This document shows, one piece after another, positions 1-10,230 of a DNA stretch of 17,274 bases (positions are counted from its first letter, which is position 1; each line of letters begins with the position of its first letter). Source of the stretch: Auxenochlorella pyrenoidosa (Eukaryota; Chlorophyta; Trebouxiophyceae; Chlorellales; Chlorellaceae); NCBI GenBank assembly GCA_001430745.1, contig KQ482063.1:1869352-1886625 (forward strand), read 5' to 3'. A model generated the notes under the pieces. It ran no database searches and was not told the DNA's origin. It worked only from the letters and a program-made list of their open reading frames with translations. The position numbers and the translations under genes were made by a program.

Positions 1-228
1 CCCCCTCAGGGCTACGCGCTGCCGCAGCCAGCCTACTGCCAGGCCCAGCGATGGGGCCGAGCTTTCATCACAGAGCCGCTGGGAGCAGAGTTCCTGCTCC
101 TGCCGGCTCAGGGGCTGGCGCTGTGCGGCGATGTGGCCGTGGGCAGCGGGGTGGAGAATGCGTGGCGCAGCGGGCGGGCGGCGGGCGAGGCGGTGGGGCG
201 CATGCTGCGCTCGGCAGCAGCCAGCTAA
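1..228 (+). CDS. Renalase-like FAD-dependent amine oxidase/oxidoreductase, C-terminal exon (5' truncated by window)
   Basis: Frame 1 is open from base 1 to a TAA at 226-228, giving about 75 residues. The text contains QRWGRAF, then LLLPAQGLALCGD, then GSGVENAWRSGRAAGEAV. A QRW(R/G)-A segment, a hydrophobic strand ending in CGD, and a G-x-GVExAxxSGxAAA helix is the C-terminal FAD-binding signature of the renalase / flavin amine oxidase superfamily; these residues contact the flavin pyrophosphate and isoalloxazine in known members. The opening bases CCCCCTCAG could be the end of an intron, which would start the exon at base 10 in the same frame. The N-terminal Rossmann GxGxxG motif lies outside the window, so substrate and localisation cannot be judged. 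It converges with the minus-strand ShKT gene. Family call fairly firm; exact enzyme unknown. Confidence 0.7.
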   Translation, partial: PPQGYALPQPAYCQAQRWGRAFITEPLGAEFLLLPAQGLALCGDVAVGSGVENAWRSGRAAGEAVGRMLRSAAAS

Positions 229-829
229 GGCAAAGTGGAGGTGCACGCGGCGCCAAGCCACCTGCGTGTGCATGCTGGCGTTTTCTGCCCTGCGATTGAG
301 TGTCCGGTGGCGTGCCTTCCCACATACTCCATGATATTTTTGCAGCACTCCCCTTTTAAATCTCTGTTCTTTCTGTGGCCATCTCAAACTTTTGCCTGCC
401 CCGACACTTGCCACTCCCTTTTATATCCTGCTTCTTTTGTGCCCTCCTCTCCTGCCAGCATTCTAGCCAGCGACCAACGCTGGCCACCCATTCACTAGCC
501 ACTTTGAATGCTTGTTCCAGCAGTACTGCGGTTTGGCCTTGCTCAAGCAGCGAGCAGTCCCTCTGTTTATGAGCCTTGACTGCGCTGTCAGCCCAGTATG
601 GCACCTGCTCTGCTGCGCAGTCGGTGCTGCGGCCTCAATCACTGTGGCTGGGGCGCTGCGGTGCCTGGCAATTGTGTGGATCTGGCAGGGGCGCCAGGGC
701 GGAATCATGGTGGCTCCTCTCACAGCGCACCTCCCTGCAAACAGATCTGCATTGGGCTGCGCTGTCACCGGTCACGAACGCTGGCCTGCACACATGCCTT
801 CCATCCCTTTGGGGCAGCCTATTGCACGC
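229..829. other. Convergent 3' UTR / intergenic stretch
   Basis: About 600 nt between the stop of the renalase-like gene (+) and the 3' end of the ShKT gene (-). I see no coding signal: open frames in it are Ser/Pro/Cys-rich with no domain, and no splice-consistent extension of either neighbour. No TGTAA motif is visible on the + strand downstream of the TAA, so the 3' end of the first gene cannot be placed. Confidence 0.5.
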
Positions 830-834
830 TTACA
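830..834 (-). other. Putative TGTAA poly(A) signal of the ShKT gene
   Basis: TTACA on the + strand reads TGTAA on the minus strand, about 63 nt downstream of the TGA at 900-898. TGTAA is the canonical polyadenylation signal of green algae; cleavage would be expected shortly below position 830. Confidence 0.5.
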
Positions 835-897
835 AAGAACTGGTGTGGCCGGTGGCCTATCAAACCACGTCAAGCAGCCGCCCAGGGCTTGCATGGC

Positions 898-1536
898 TCA
901 GCCCTCGCACGCCCCACACGTCTTCTGACACGCTGTCTTGACATACCCTGCAGCACAAGGGGATTCGGCTTGGCCACTGCTTGCGGCAAAGCCCTTGAAG
1001 GCAGCTGCTGCAGCATGGGTTTGCCACGAGGCTGCAACCCGGCTACGTGCCTGCCCGGCCACTGGCAGGCGCACACCAATCAGCTTGTGTGACTGCGTAC
1101 CTGTGCCGCACATCGCCGCTTTCTTATAGTCCTGCAAGGGGCGGGATTGAGAGGGCCAGTTGGGGCAGGCATGCATGCGCCCTCTCGGCTGCAGGCCCTC
1201 ACCCAAGTTGCAAAAGTCCAGGATGACTGGTGATGTGGTGCGCAGGCCACGCACCGCCAGACCAGGGGGACAGCGCCTGGCACATCCTGCCGAGGATGAA
1301 TGTAGCGAGGCAGCCTGTACAGCTGGCGAACAACAGCGCATCCATCTCTACCTCCCCTCCCGTCATCTCGCCTCGCAGTACTCATCCGCCAGCTGATTCT
1401 TGCACTCTGCTGGCGCCCCCTCCTCCTTGTAGCCCGGGAATGCGTCACCGCGGTCTGCTGCTGCTGGCTGGGGCGAAACGAGCAGGAGCAGCAGCAGCGC
1501 CGCCGCCGCTGGGGTGGCAAGCCGTACTCGCCTCAT
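898..1536 (-). CDS. Small secreted single ShKT-domain protein (3 exons, 81 aa)
   Basis: Model: exon 1 1536-1372, exon 2 1131-1101 (31 nt), exon 3 947-898; phases agree and give 81 residues. The start MRRVRL is followed by a hydrophobic Ala/Leu core ending in an AxA-type site (PAAA-DRG), a clear secretory signal peptide. The mature part has exactly six cysteines with spacing C-x8-C-x8-C-x8-C-x3-C-x2-C and a CQKTCGAC ending two residues before the stop, the hallmark of the ShKT (ShK-like) fold with three disulfides. In green algae and plants such domains usually sit beside prolyl 4-hydroxylase or peptidase domains; here there is no partner domain. ShKT is a structural fold common in non-toxic extracellular proteins, so no toxic role is implied. 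Intron 1 (1371-1132) begins GCGAGA, a GC-AG intron; keeping GT-AG would bring in a stop. Intron 2 (1100-948) is GTACGC...CTGCAG. The in-frame ATG at 1614 is an alternative but worse start. Confidence 0.68.
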
Positions 1537-2052
1537 CCGAGATATCAGCCGCTCAAGCACTCCTGCCGCTGCTGCTCTTCTAGCTGCACGTTTACACTCC
1601 CTGGCCTGCGACATGGACTGGGTAGACAGTGAAGGCCTATACAAAGGCCCAGAATACAAGAGCTTGGGTGCGCATCGCCGCCACCCGCGCCGCCTGCTCC
1701 GTCTGCCGCCCTCAAGCCTCCCCGCCCTTCGGTGCGCCCCTCCAGCCTCCCTAATATTCGAGTATTGCTTCCCAAAGCGCGCTGCAGCACGCGGAGGCCG
1801 AGGAGGACCGAACAACACGACCAAGGCTGCTTACCTGCGCAGCCGTGCTTTTGGGCGCCGTTCCTGCCCCTACTTGGTGATCGCGACACAGCAGCAAAGC
1901 GATCGATACAAACGACCAACAGCTTTGAATGCGACCCTTCCTGCCACCCCTGCGCCATGCTGTGCCGACCTTGCCGGGCAAAGACTTGTTTGCAGCGCTC
2001 TGCCCATGCATGGAAACAAATCACAACTCTGAGTTGTGGCTGCTATTATTAA
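1537..2052 (-). promoter_or_regulatory. Upstream / 5' leader region of the ShKT gene
   Basis: About 500 nt between the ShKT start and the 3' end of the next minus-strand gene. On the minus strand there is one strong donor (GCGCAG|GTAAGC, GT at 1834-1833) and several acceptors closer to the start (for example the CAG preceding the Ala codon at about 1608), so a 5' UTR intron is possible. Open frames on both strands look like chance GC-rich frames. I see no clear TATA box. Confidence 0.3.
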
Positions 2053-2057
2053 TTACA
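2053..2057 (-). other. Putative TGTAA poly(A) signal of the 106-aa gene
   Basis: TGTAA on the minus strand about 210 nt after the TGA at 2269-2267. It lies in an AT-rich patch (TATTATTAATTACATT on +) that contrasts with the surrounding GC-rich sequence, as expected near a cleavage site. Confidence 0.5.
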
Positions 2058-2266
2058 TTCTTGATTGGAGCGAGGAAGACAGAGGAGAACACGCGTACCG
2101 CACGACCGGGATCTTCTTTGCGCACGTGTGCTATTCGCTAATGGTTGCCACGGCGACGCGCCGGAAGAGCATGCACAACTTTATTTAAGAACCTTTGCCA
2201 TTTGCTCTCTGCAATATTGCGCACGCAGCAGCATGCAACCTTGCCTGCCTGACCTGCCGGCGTCGC

Positions 2267-3062
2267 TCAGTGCTGCGCATGCGCCTTGACGGCGGCAGCG
2301 TGCGCCTTGGCTGCCGCAATCTCCGTGTCGGCTTGGGCGTCCGCGATGGCCCGCAGGCGCTCCTCTGCACAGGGACAGCCTAATCGCTGTCAACCAGCAG
2401 CACGAAAAAGCAGTGCTGCGCTGTGTCTGCAGGGACGGCAGCTGGCATGGGCTGCCCCGCCTCCTGCTGCCCCCTCACCTGGGTCGTGTTGCCTGAGCGG
2501 CTCCATCAGCACCTCCACCCCATCGCCTTCTGGCTCGATTCTGTGGGGTGCAGGCCTGCAAGAAGTCAGGAGGAGGAGGGGCGGTGGGGCTGGGTTTGCA
2601 AGCTGGCAAGAGAGTGGAGGCAGGTCATGCGTGCACCACGAACCTGTACAGCTGAGGCAACACGGTGGGTCACAAGCATGCACGGAGCATGTCCATCCTC
2701 CTGATCACGCCTGTCTTCAGAGCCGCTTGCCCAAGGAGAGTGAACACTTGCAAACTGTAGCTGCAGTTGCAGCCATTCTGGAACCACACTCACCGCTGCT
2801 GCTCCTCGCCGCCCAGTGCCCCGGACGGCAGCTTGTCACTGACCTGGCGCATCTCCAAGGGAGTCTGCAGGGGCACCCAGAGCGATCGAATGCAGCAAAC
2901 AGTGCAGGGGGGGTTGCAGGGTGTGTGTCGGCAGCCCTCCGACACCACAAACCTTTGCTGTGCGGCTCGCACCTGCTTGCTGACGAATCCATCTCCCTTC
3001 ACACCACCTGTAGCGCCGCCTGAGGCGTGCGCGGCGGCCTCTGTAAGCGGGGCCTCGGACAT
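2267..3062 (-). CDS. Unrecognised 106-aa protein, Ala-rich helical C-terminus (4 exons)
   Basis: Exon 1 3062-2973 (MSEAPLTEAA..., ATG with A at -3), exon 2 2864-2794 (TPLEMRQVSDKLPSG...), exon 3 2540-2479 (IEPEGDGVEVLMEPLRQHD), exon 4 2364-2267 (EERLRAIADAQADTEIAAAK... to TGA). The introns (2972-2865, 2793-2541, 2478-2365) are all GT-AG, two with GTGAG donors, and phases 0/2/1 chain perfectly into one frame of 321 nt, which is the main reason to trust the model. The product is acidic and soluble, with no signal peptide or TM segment. The last third, built on AxxDAQADTEIAAAKAHAAAVKAHA-type spacing, is a probable amphipathic helix or short coiled coil. I do not recognise the family and assign no function. 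Each exon is short, which explains why no single long open frame marks it. Confidence 0.62.
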
Positions 3063-3343
3063 GCTTGCCCACTCCTCCTGCTGACAGTGAAACCCCTTGA
3101 AGATCTGATTTTCACAGAGGCGCAACGAATGGATGAATGATTGCTTAGGTTGCAACAACAGCCCGGGCACAGGTGGTCCACTGCATGAGACAGCAGGCTG
3201 CACCGCTGTGCGGTGGCTCAGCGCAGCAGCAGAGTAGGACTGACGATGAGGAACTTTTGATGCCTACACAAAGCTGTGTCCCTGCATGCTCAAGGGTAGC
3301 ACGTGGTCGCCCGGCAGCTTTAACCCAAGGGTCGTAAATCCGG
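3063..3343 (-). promoter_or_regulatory. Upstream region of the 106-aa gene
   Basis: About 280 nt between two minus-strand genes. It must contain the promoter and 5' UTR of the 106-aa gene and the 3' end of the tentative upstream gene. I see no TATA box, no TGTAA on the minus strand, and no repeat. Confidence 0.3.
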
Positions 3344-4230
3344 CTAGGGGCTGCCCGTGCCAGTCTTGCTGCCCCCCAAAGGCTTGGCGCCAGTGCCCGT
3401 GCCAGAGCCTGCAGAAAGGCCGCAGAAGGGATGAGCATTCCTGTCCGCGGATGATCACATTGAGTGCATGTCCCCATCGCGGCCAGACATAGCACCGCTG
3501 TCTGAACAGGGCCCCACTACCTGGGCAGGCTTGATCAGGCTGCTCAGCCTGCTGGCCCTCCACAGCATGTAGAGCCCCCTTCCCTCCCTTCGCATGCCCG
3601 TCGGACCCTGCGGCTCAGCTGCATTGGCCCAGGTCCCCCGCCCACCAGCAATGGTGCCATGTGTGGTGCCGGCGTACGCCCTGGCTTATCACGCTGGTGC
3701 CAGCAGGGCCTGCAGGGAGCAGAGGCATGGGCCACTCGTCCCATGAGGACAGGCATGTCTTCTGGGCAAGGGGCAGCCTCCGAGGGGCATCGCTCGGCAC
3801 CCTCCCACACCAGGCTGGCCCAACGTTGCGCCGGCTTGCAAGCCCCACCCCGCCTGCGCACCGATCATCGCACATGATGTTGGGCCCATGCTGCCTGCTC
3901 CGCCTGCACATGCATGTCGGAGTAAAGTGGATCAGTCGGGGCTGCAAAGGCTGCCACATGGCTGGCGTTGTGACCTTGCAGCTGCATGCCGGCACAGCCA
4001 CTTCACCGGCTGCAGCTTCACAGACCATTATACCCTTGCCATAGTGCTGTGGCAAAAAGTACAGCCGCCAGATGCCCCAACACACCCGTGGGAAGGTCTT
4101 GGGCCTCGTACAGGTCTGCCATGGCCGCCCGCTGCTCCAGGGCCGACACCTCCCCTGCCTGGGCGCCTGCCAGGGCCTCGGGGGCCTCCCCTCCAAGCCT
4201 CTCGCTGACTGGCTGTCCCCCAGGTAGCAT
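3344..4230 (-). CDS. Tentative small membrane protein, C-terminus uncertain
   Basis: Exon 1 4230-4034: the ATG sits in a textbook context (CCTGCCGCCATGC) and encodes 65 residues, Ala/Glu-rich then VLGHLAAVLFATALW, a probable single TM helix. The donor GG|GTATAATGG leaves two bases. The best phase-matched continuation is exon 2, 3680-3521 (AYAGTTHGTIAGG... LYMLWRASRLSSLIKPAQ). After that two endings are possible. Reading through CAG|GTAGTG gives a TGA at 3457-3455. Splicing from a weaker donor to the acceptor at about 3409 adds a Gly/Thr/Ser-rich tail (GTGAKPLGGSKTGTGSP) ending in TAG at 3346-3344. I do not recognise the family. Exon 1 is the most convincing part; the whole model could be wrong if the gene uses other exons. 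No TGTAA is visible below it. Confidence 0.33.
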
Positions 4231-5183
4231 GGCGGCAGGTGAAGACGACTGTTGTTTGTGTGAGTGGGGCAAGTGCTCGATGGCCACAAGAAGGCGTCCA
4301 AGGTTGAGATGAGACCGAGCTGCTTTGTTGCCTGTCGGTCAGTGTATACACATTACATGCGTGAGCCGTGCGGGGCCGCTGCCTTGGGCGACATTTCAGT
4401 AGAGGACATGGCTCGACAAGCACGCTCAAGAGGGCCCAGCATGATCAGGGGGCCGAGAAACAGGCGAGTGACAGCCGTCCTGGTAAATGAGGACAGAATG
4501 AAAAGAAGAGTGCCGGGATGCATCATTTCGGATGAGCTGCCTGCATGCTACGTGGCTCTGAACGCAGGAAAAGCTGGAGGGAGGAAGGGGCAAGAGAGCA
4601 TGCAGGCAGGGAGCATGGGTCGGCCTGAAGGAACGAGCGGATGTCTAGGCCTAAAAAATGATGTGGGGCCGCCCGCCCTGCTCGGGCAGAGGGCCTGCTG
4701 ATGCAGTTTTTGAAGCAGAGGGAAAGCAAAGGGGAAGCAAAGAAGCGGATGCATAAGGGATGATGACAGACATGCTGGTTGTGTGGGGCGCGGGCATGCG
4801 CGGGTGACGTAACAGGATGGCATGCACATGGAAAAGGAGGAATGGAGGGGCAGGGCGGCGGATCGGAGCGTCGGGAAGGCGGCGCAGCAGGCCAGTGCGA
4901 TGCCAAGGAGTGGGGAATGCAGGCCTGCTTGGCAAGCTGCTTGCTGCGCGGACCCGGATCCTGGGTGCAAACATGCCACATGCTGGCATCAGTACCGATG
5001 GAGAGGGATGGTTTCGAAGGATGCGCGAGGGTTGGGTGCCCACGAGGAGGGCCAAAAGGAAAAAGGTTCAGGAGTACCTCATTTGCTCGATGTGTTGGTG
5101 CACCACAGGGTGCCAATTCGCAGTGGACGCAGGCAACTGGGCTCTGCAGCGCCGACACCTGGCAAAAAGGGTGCTGCGAGCCC
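4231..5183 (-). other. 3' UTR of the DUF789 gene plus upstream region of the next gene
   Basis: About 950 nt without a convincing gene. Minus-strand frames here are Pro/Ser/His-rich with no domain and no matching splice phases, and the + strand frames are shadows. The only minus-strand TGTAA is at 4357-4353, which would imply a 3' UTR of about 830 nt; an unrecognised closer signal is equally possible. The last 120 nt before 4230 would serve as promoter and leader for the tentative membrane protein. Confidence 0.35.
4353..4357 (-). other. Only TGTAA downstream of the DUF789 stop
   Basis: TGTAA on the minus strand, 827 nt below the TGA at 5186-5184 and 123 nt upstream of the next candidate ATG. 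The position is compatible with a shared boundary between two tightly packed genes, but the long distance makes it uncertain. Confidence 0.3.
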
Positions 5184-8100
5184 TCAGCAGTACTGTGCCG
5201 ACCTGGCCGAGAAGAACTCGTAGTCGGGGCAGACGACGCCCAGCGCGGCAGCCGGCAGCCGGCCATGCCGCTCCCACTCAACAGAGGTGGCCCCTGGGGC
5301 GTCAGCGTCAGCACCCGCCCCCGCCCGAGGCAGGCGCGGCCGCAGCGCGACCAGCCCGGCGCCAGCTGCCAGGCGCTCCGCGCACTGCGCCATCTCCTCC
5401 TGCTGGATCTCCCAGCCCAGGGGCCCGCCCTTGGCAACAGGGTAGGACCGCGCCAGCACCACCACGCCACGCCAGGAGCCAAGCAGGCGCGCGCCCCCGG
5501 CCAGGGCGGTTCCCGGCGCAGCCGGCGTGCCTGCAAGGACATGAGGGCGAGGGGGTGTAAGCCGTCTGAGGGGCGGAGGCTGCAGCGGTTTGGCGGCAGC
5601 ACACCAAGGGCACAGCGCAGACGTGTGCTGAGCTTGCGGCCCGTGTGCAAGCGAGTGCAGACGTTTGCAGCTGTGCGACACATGGCGGCCTCTGCGCCGA
5701 GAGCGACCAGCGGGGTGGCATGTGCGCGAGCCTATGCCCTGCTTTACAGGTGCGCCAGCACAACCATTGCCGCCCACCTGGGGGAAGCTGTACCGCCACC
5801 AGCGTCTCCGTCCAGTTCTCGTCGCGCCCCGTGGCATACCACGCCAGCCCCGCCACTGGCACTGGCATCGGCTCAGCGGCATCGCCGGCGACCGAGGCAG
5901 GCGGGGAGGGTGGAGCGCTGCTTGCTGTAGATGCCGACAGCGAGGCGGGGTGGCCGCCGCTGCTGCTGCCGCCCCCCACGCTGCTGGCAGGCGGCGCGCT
6001 GCCGGCGCCGCTGCTGAGCGCCAGCCGGCTGCGGGTCGGGGCAGAGGCGGAGCCGCTGCCGACGCCATCCACAGAGTGCGCCCTGCTGCTGCCGGTGTCG
6101 AGGGTGGTGCGAGTGCCGGCATCTGAGCAGGTAGGCGAGCCTGGGAAGCTGCACACCGCGGTGGGGGTGGCTGTGTAGGTGACGGTGACGCGCATCGGTG
6201 GCTGCTCCGAAGCCGGCAGGCCTGCCTCCAGCATGCTCTTGTAGCTGGGCCGGCAGGTACGGTCCCCGCCCGGCGAGGCCCCGCCCGGCGAGCCCTGTAT
6301 GCCTGGTGGGCTGCCAAACATGCCTGCTGCCGCGCGTGGCGTGGTGGCGCCCGCGGCAGAGCGCGCCTCGCCTGCCGCCCCCGCCGCAGCCGCGGCAGCA
6401 TGCGCTGCGGACTGCAGCCACTGGCGCTGCGCCTCGGCTGCCGCCGCTGCCAGCGCCGCCTCCTGCCGCTGCCGGCACTTGGCGGCTGCCTCGCTGGCGG
6501 CTTCCCACAGCGAGGCCAGCGTGTGGAAGGTGAGGAAGCGTGCCGTGAGGGGCGCCTCGGGCACGCAGTACAGCGGGTACCAGGCCACAGCAAACCTGCG
6601 GGCAGCCAGAGGTGGGGGTTTGGGGCCAGTGCGGCAGCAGGAGCGGGCAGATGTGGGCGGCGCGCAGTCAACATGCAGCCTGCGGGAAGCAATGCGAAGC
6701 AAAGGACGCGCGCGAGCAAGGCACTGCCAACCCTGGGGGGCAGTCAGCGCTTGCGCAACGACCGCCTGGCAGCTGGGCTTCTCTCAAGGGCTCACCAGGA
6801 GAAGGGATGCAGGTCGGCGATGCGGGTCGCCATGAGCGGGTGCTCCTCGCCAGCCTGGCCGCACAGGTCGAGCAGGCGGCTGTGCAGCGGCACGCGGTCG
6901 CGCATGTTGGCCGCCTCGCCCCACTGCACCGCCGCCCGCATGCGCTCCGGCCAGCTGTCCAGCCCGTTGGGGTAGCTCAGCAGCTGCGGAGGGGGCTGGG
7001 CGGCGACGCCGGGCTGCAGGGCTGCCGCCGCTGCCGCCGCCACTGCCGCCTCGTCGTCCGCGGTGGCAGGCACAAACAGCTGGACTGCCGAGAGGTAGGG
7101 CAGGTAGTAGGCTGTGGCTGGGCCGCGGGGGCCGCCGATGGTGGACACCTCACACCCCATGGTGCTGGGCCCCTCGTACCAACGCCACAGGTCGGCCTGC
7201 GAGCACGCGCAAGGAGCAGCCCGTGAGTGGCACCCTTGGAAAACAGCAGGTTGAGCTGTCCGAAGTGCCCATCGCCGGAAGGGTGCTTGCCGTGCTCTGT
7301 TCAAGAGCACTCTCCTCCTTCACCCTGGCTGTGCGAGCAGAGGCGCGCGAAGGCACCCACAGCGCATGCCTGCCAGGCCGGACAACCCCTTCCATTCCAG
7401 CAGCGCAGCCCCGCAAAGCAAGTGCACACGCAATCACATGGGCAACCCCCCCTGCCGAGGTGCTCACCAGCGTGAGGTCCTGCAGGCCGCTGGGCGGCGG
7501 CTGCACGTGCGGGGTGGCAGCCTGCAGGAAGCGCTCCAGGTCGGGGCCATCCTCAGCAGCCTCGGGCACCTGCAGCACGGGAGTGGCAGGGCAAAGGCCA
7601 GACTGAAATTGCGGGGCAGGTTTGCAGAGGAGCAGAGAAGTCCGCAGGGAAGCGCTGTCTGGTGGATCCCCTGCAGGGCTGCATCCTGGCCAGATCTGGT
7701 CGTCTATACTCATGCACCAAGCGTGCGACAGCCGCTCGGTAGGAGCACCGGGCCGATGCCTCGCCTGCAGGTCGACCGCTGGCGCCGTCAGCGGTGGTGG
7801 CGGCGGCGCACTCGACGGCATCCCCCGCAGCGGGGCACGGCTCGGCATCGGGCTGGTGGCAGCGCTGGCGGGTGCGCTCCGTGGTGCGGAGCCAGCGCTG
7901 GAGGGCAGCGAGCCGAGGTGGCCGCTGCCGCCATCATTTGCGGCGATGCCTCGCGCTGACACCTGCAGCTTATGCTGCTGCGCGGCCTCTGCGTGCTGCT
8001 GCCAGCCACTGCTGGCGATGCTGCTGCTGCGGCGGTGCAGCTGCCAGAAAGCATCAGCTGAAGGCTCAGCGCCGCTCAGTCGCTGCTGCAGTTGCTGCTG

Positions 8101-10194
8101 ACCCCACTGCGGCCGTGCTGGCACAGCGTGCATGCGCGGCACAAAGGGGGACGGCTGCACCGGCCGCACATGCAGCTGAATGTAGGGCTGCTGGTGCGCA
8201 GCAGCCACAAAGGCTTCAGGCCAGCCGTTCATGGAGTGCGCTTGCCAATGCTGCTCTGCTGGCCGGAGCAGAAGCGCATGCCCGGGGGCTGACGCCGTGC
8301 TGCCGCCCTCAGCGCTGGCCTGGCTGCTGCCGCTGCCGCTGCTGCCGCTGCGCTGGTGGTACGGATGCAGCGGCAGCAGCGGCGTGCTTGCTGCTCCGCG
8401 GTGCAGCGCTGCTGGCAGAGAGTACATGGCGCCGCCGCTGGCGTTGCCGCCCAGCGGTGTGCTGCGGCCGTTGGCAGCAGAAGCAAAGGAGCCAGTGCTC
8501 CGCCGGGCAGAGCGCAGCGCTGTCTCGCTCAGGGGCATGGAGCGCTGCGCCGGAGCTGGCTGCACATGCTGCCCATGCCCTGGCTGCGCCGCGCCAGGTG
8601 CTGCACGGAGGGGGAAGGGGAAGGGCCATCAAGAACTTGAACCTCTGCAGCACAGCGAGTGCCTTGCAGCGGGATCAAGCCCACAGCACAACAGCGCCAA
8701 CAAGCCTCGCGGTCTTTCTCCTCGCGGCCTGCACTCACTCTGAGGCTCCCACATCGTGAAGGGCAGGGGGCACGGATGCCCATAGTTGTACGAAAGCCCC
8801 CAGTCAGACGGCCGGGTGGGCAGGAAGACGCTGTCGGACGACTGCCAGGAAAGCTGCGACAGGCGGCTGCGTTCGCTGCCCTCGCTGCTCTCTGACACCT
8901 CGCCCTCTGCAGGCGAGCTTGGTCGGCTGCTGCTCCCGCTGCTGCCCGCTGATGCCGCAGAAGCGGCTGCCTCTGCAGCAACATCTGCGCTGTCGGCAGC
9001 GCCCTGCCACACTGGCTGCTGGCAGCCAGCCTGACTGGTTGCTGCCGCAGCGGCCTCGGCAGCAACGTCAGCGCTGTCGGCGGCACCCTGCCAGACTGGG
9101 GTAGCTGGTGACAGCGCCTGCTTTGCCGGCCAGGGAACACTGCCAATGCTGCCGCATTGTGGCTGCCCGGCCATGGCAGGCACGTGATCGCAGCCGCAAG
9201 CACATGCTGCCGCTGTTGAGTGTGGCAGGTCCAGAGGGCCTGCTGCCGGCCGGGCTTCGCTTAGCCGCCGGGCCGCATGGGGCTGCTGTCGAGAGCGCTC
9301 AGCCAACCGTGGCATGGCCCGGCCTGCAGCCGCTGCTGATGGCACGACAGCAGCCGGGTCGGCTGCTCCAGGTGCAGCCTCGCCCCTGGTAGCCGCGCCG
9401 CCCCTGTGCACCCTGCCAGGCCCTGCCTGGCTGCTGCTGGCTGACCCTGCAGCACTGGCGGGCCACTGCTGGCTGCCTGGCCGCGGCTGTACAGATCGCG
9501 GCGAGGCAGGTGCTGCGGTGGCGTTGCCATGTGCTCTGGTGCGCTCCGGCACCGGCTGCTGGGAGCTGCCGAGCGGCTGAGCCTGCGCCTGCTGGTCCAC
9601 GCCAGGGAACAGCTTTGGGAGGCGCCGCGCCACGCTGGCCTCATGTCCGCCGCTGCGCTGGGTGCGCCCGCTGCCTCGGCTGCGACTGCAGCTGCCCGCT
9701 GCTGCACCCGCTGCGCTGCTCACGTCGTCCTCCCCTGAGGGATGCACTGCCTGCTTGGCATCTGCTCCAGCCTTGCACTGGCGGGGCCCTGGCGGGCTGG
9801 CGGGCTGCGCGTCGTGGGCCGCACTGCCGCTGCCCCTGCTCAGGCTGGCGCCGCTTGCTGCACTGCTGCCCCTGCTGCCATCTTCTGCCAGGGCGGCGTG
9901 CATGTGCTGCCCTGCTGCGCAGCCCCCGATGCCGACAGCCGGCTCCCCATTACTGCTGCCGCTGGCAGCTGGCAGAGTGTGGCAGTGACTTGGCTTACGC
10001 ACTGCCTGCCGGCTGCCCGAACGCTTGGTCTTCCCGTCTCTCGGTGCTGGAGTGGGTTGCTGCGGCGCTGCGCCATCCCCCTTTGCCGCAGCGAGTGATG
10101 CCGGCGCATCGGGCACCTGCGCTGCTGGCTGCTCATGCACATTGTGCGGCCGCGCCTGCACTTCGGCAGGCGACCGTTGCCTCGGTCGCCGCTC

Positions 10195-10230
<36 letters not shown>

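Noticed and set aside
898..1536. Interpreting the ShKT protein as a toxin
   Set aside because: Only the cysteine framework is shared with the founding peptides. The fold is widespread in non-toxic extracellular proteins, and nothing nearby supports a toxin role.
1514..2032. + strand 172-codon frame over the ShKT promoter
   Set aside because: It overlaps the ShKT signal-peptide exon in antisense, has no recognisable domain, and no splice-site support.
4264..4701. + strand frame opposite the 3' UTR of DUF789
   Set aside because: It begins at GTG rather than ATG and shows no family features. A eukaryotic start at GTG is unlikely.
4523..5683. Long minus-strand Pro/Ser/His-rich frame below the DUF789 stop
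   Set aside because: It runs in a different frame from the DUF789 exon it overlaps, has no domain, and continues through the apparent 3' UTR.
4779..5930. Long + strand open frame of about 380 codons
   Set aside because: It lies antisense to the DUF789 last exons and their 3' UTR. Its Arg/Ala/Gly composition is what the complement of GC-rich coding DNA produces, and it shows no domain.
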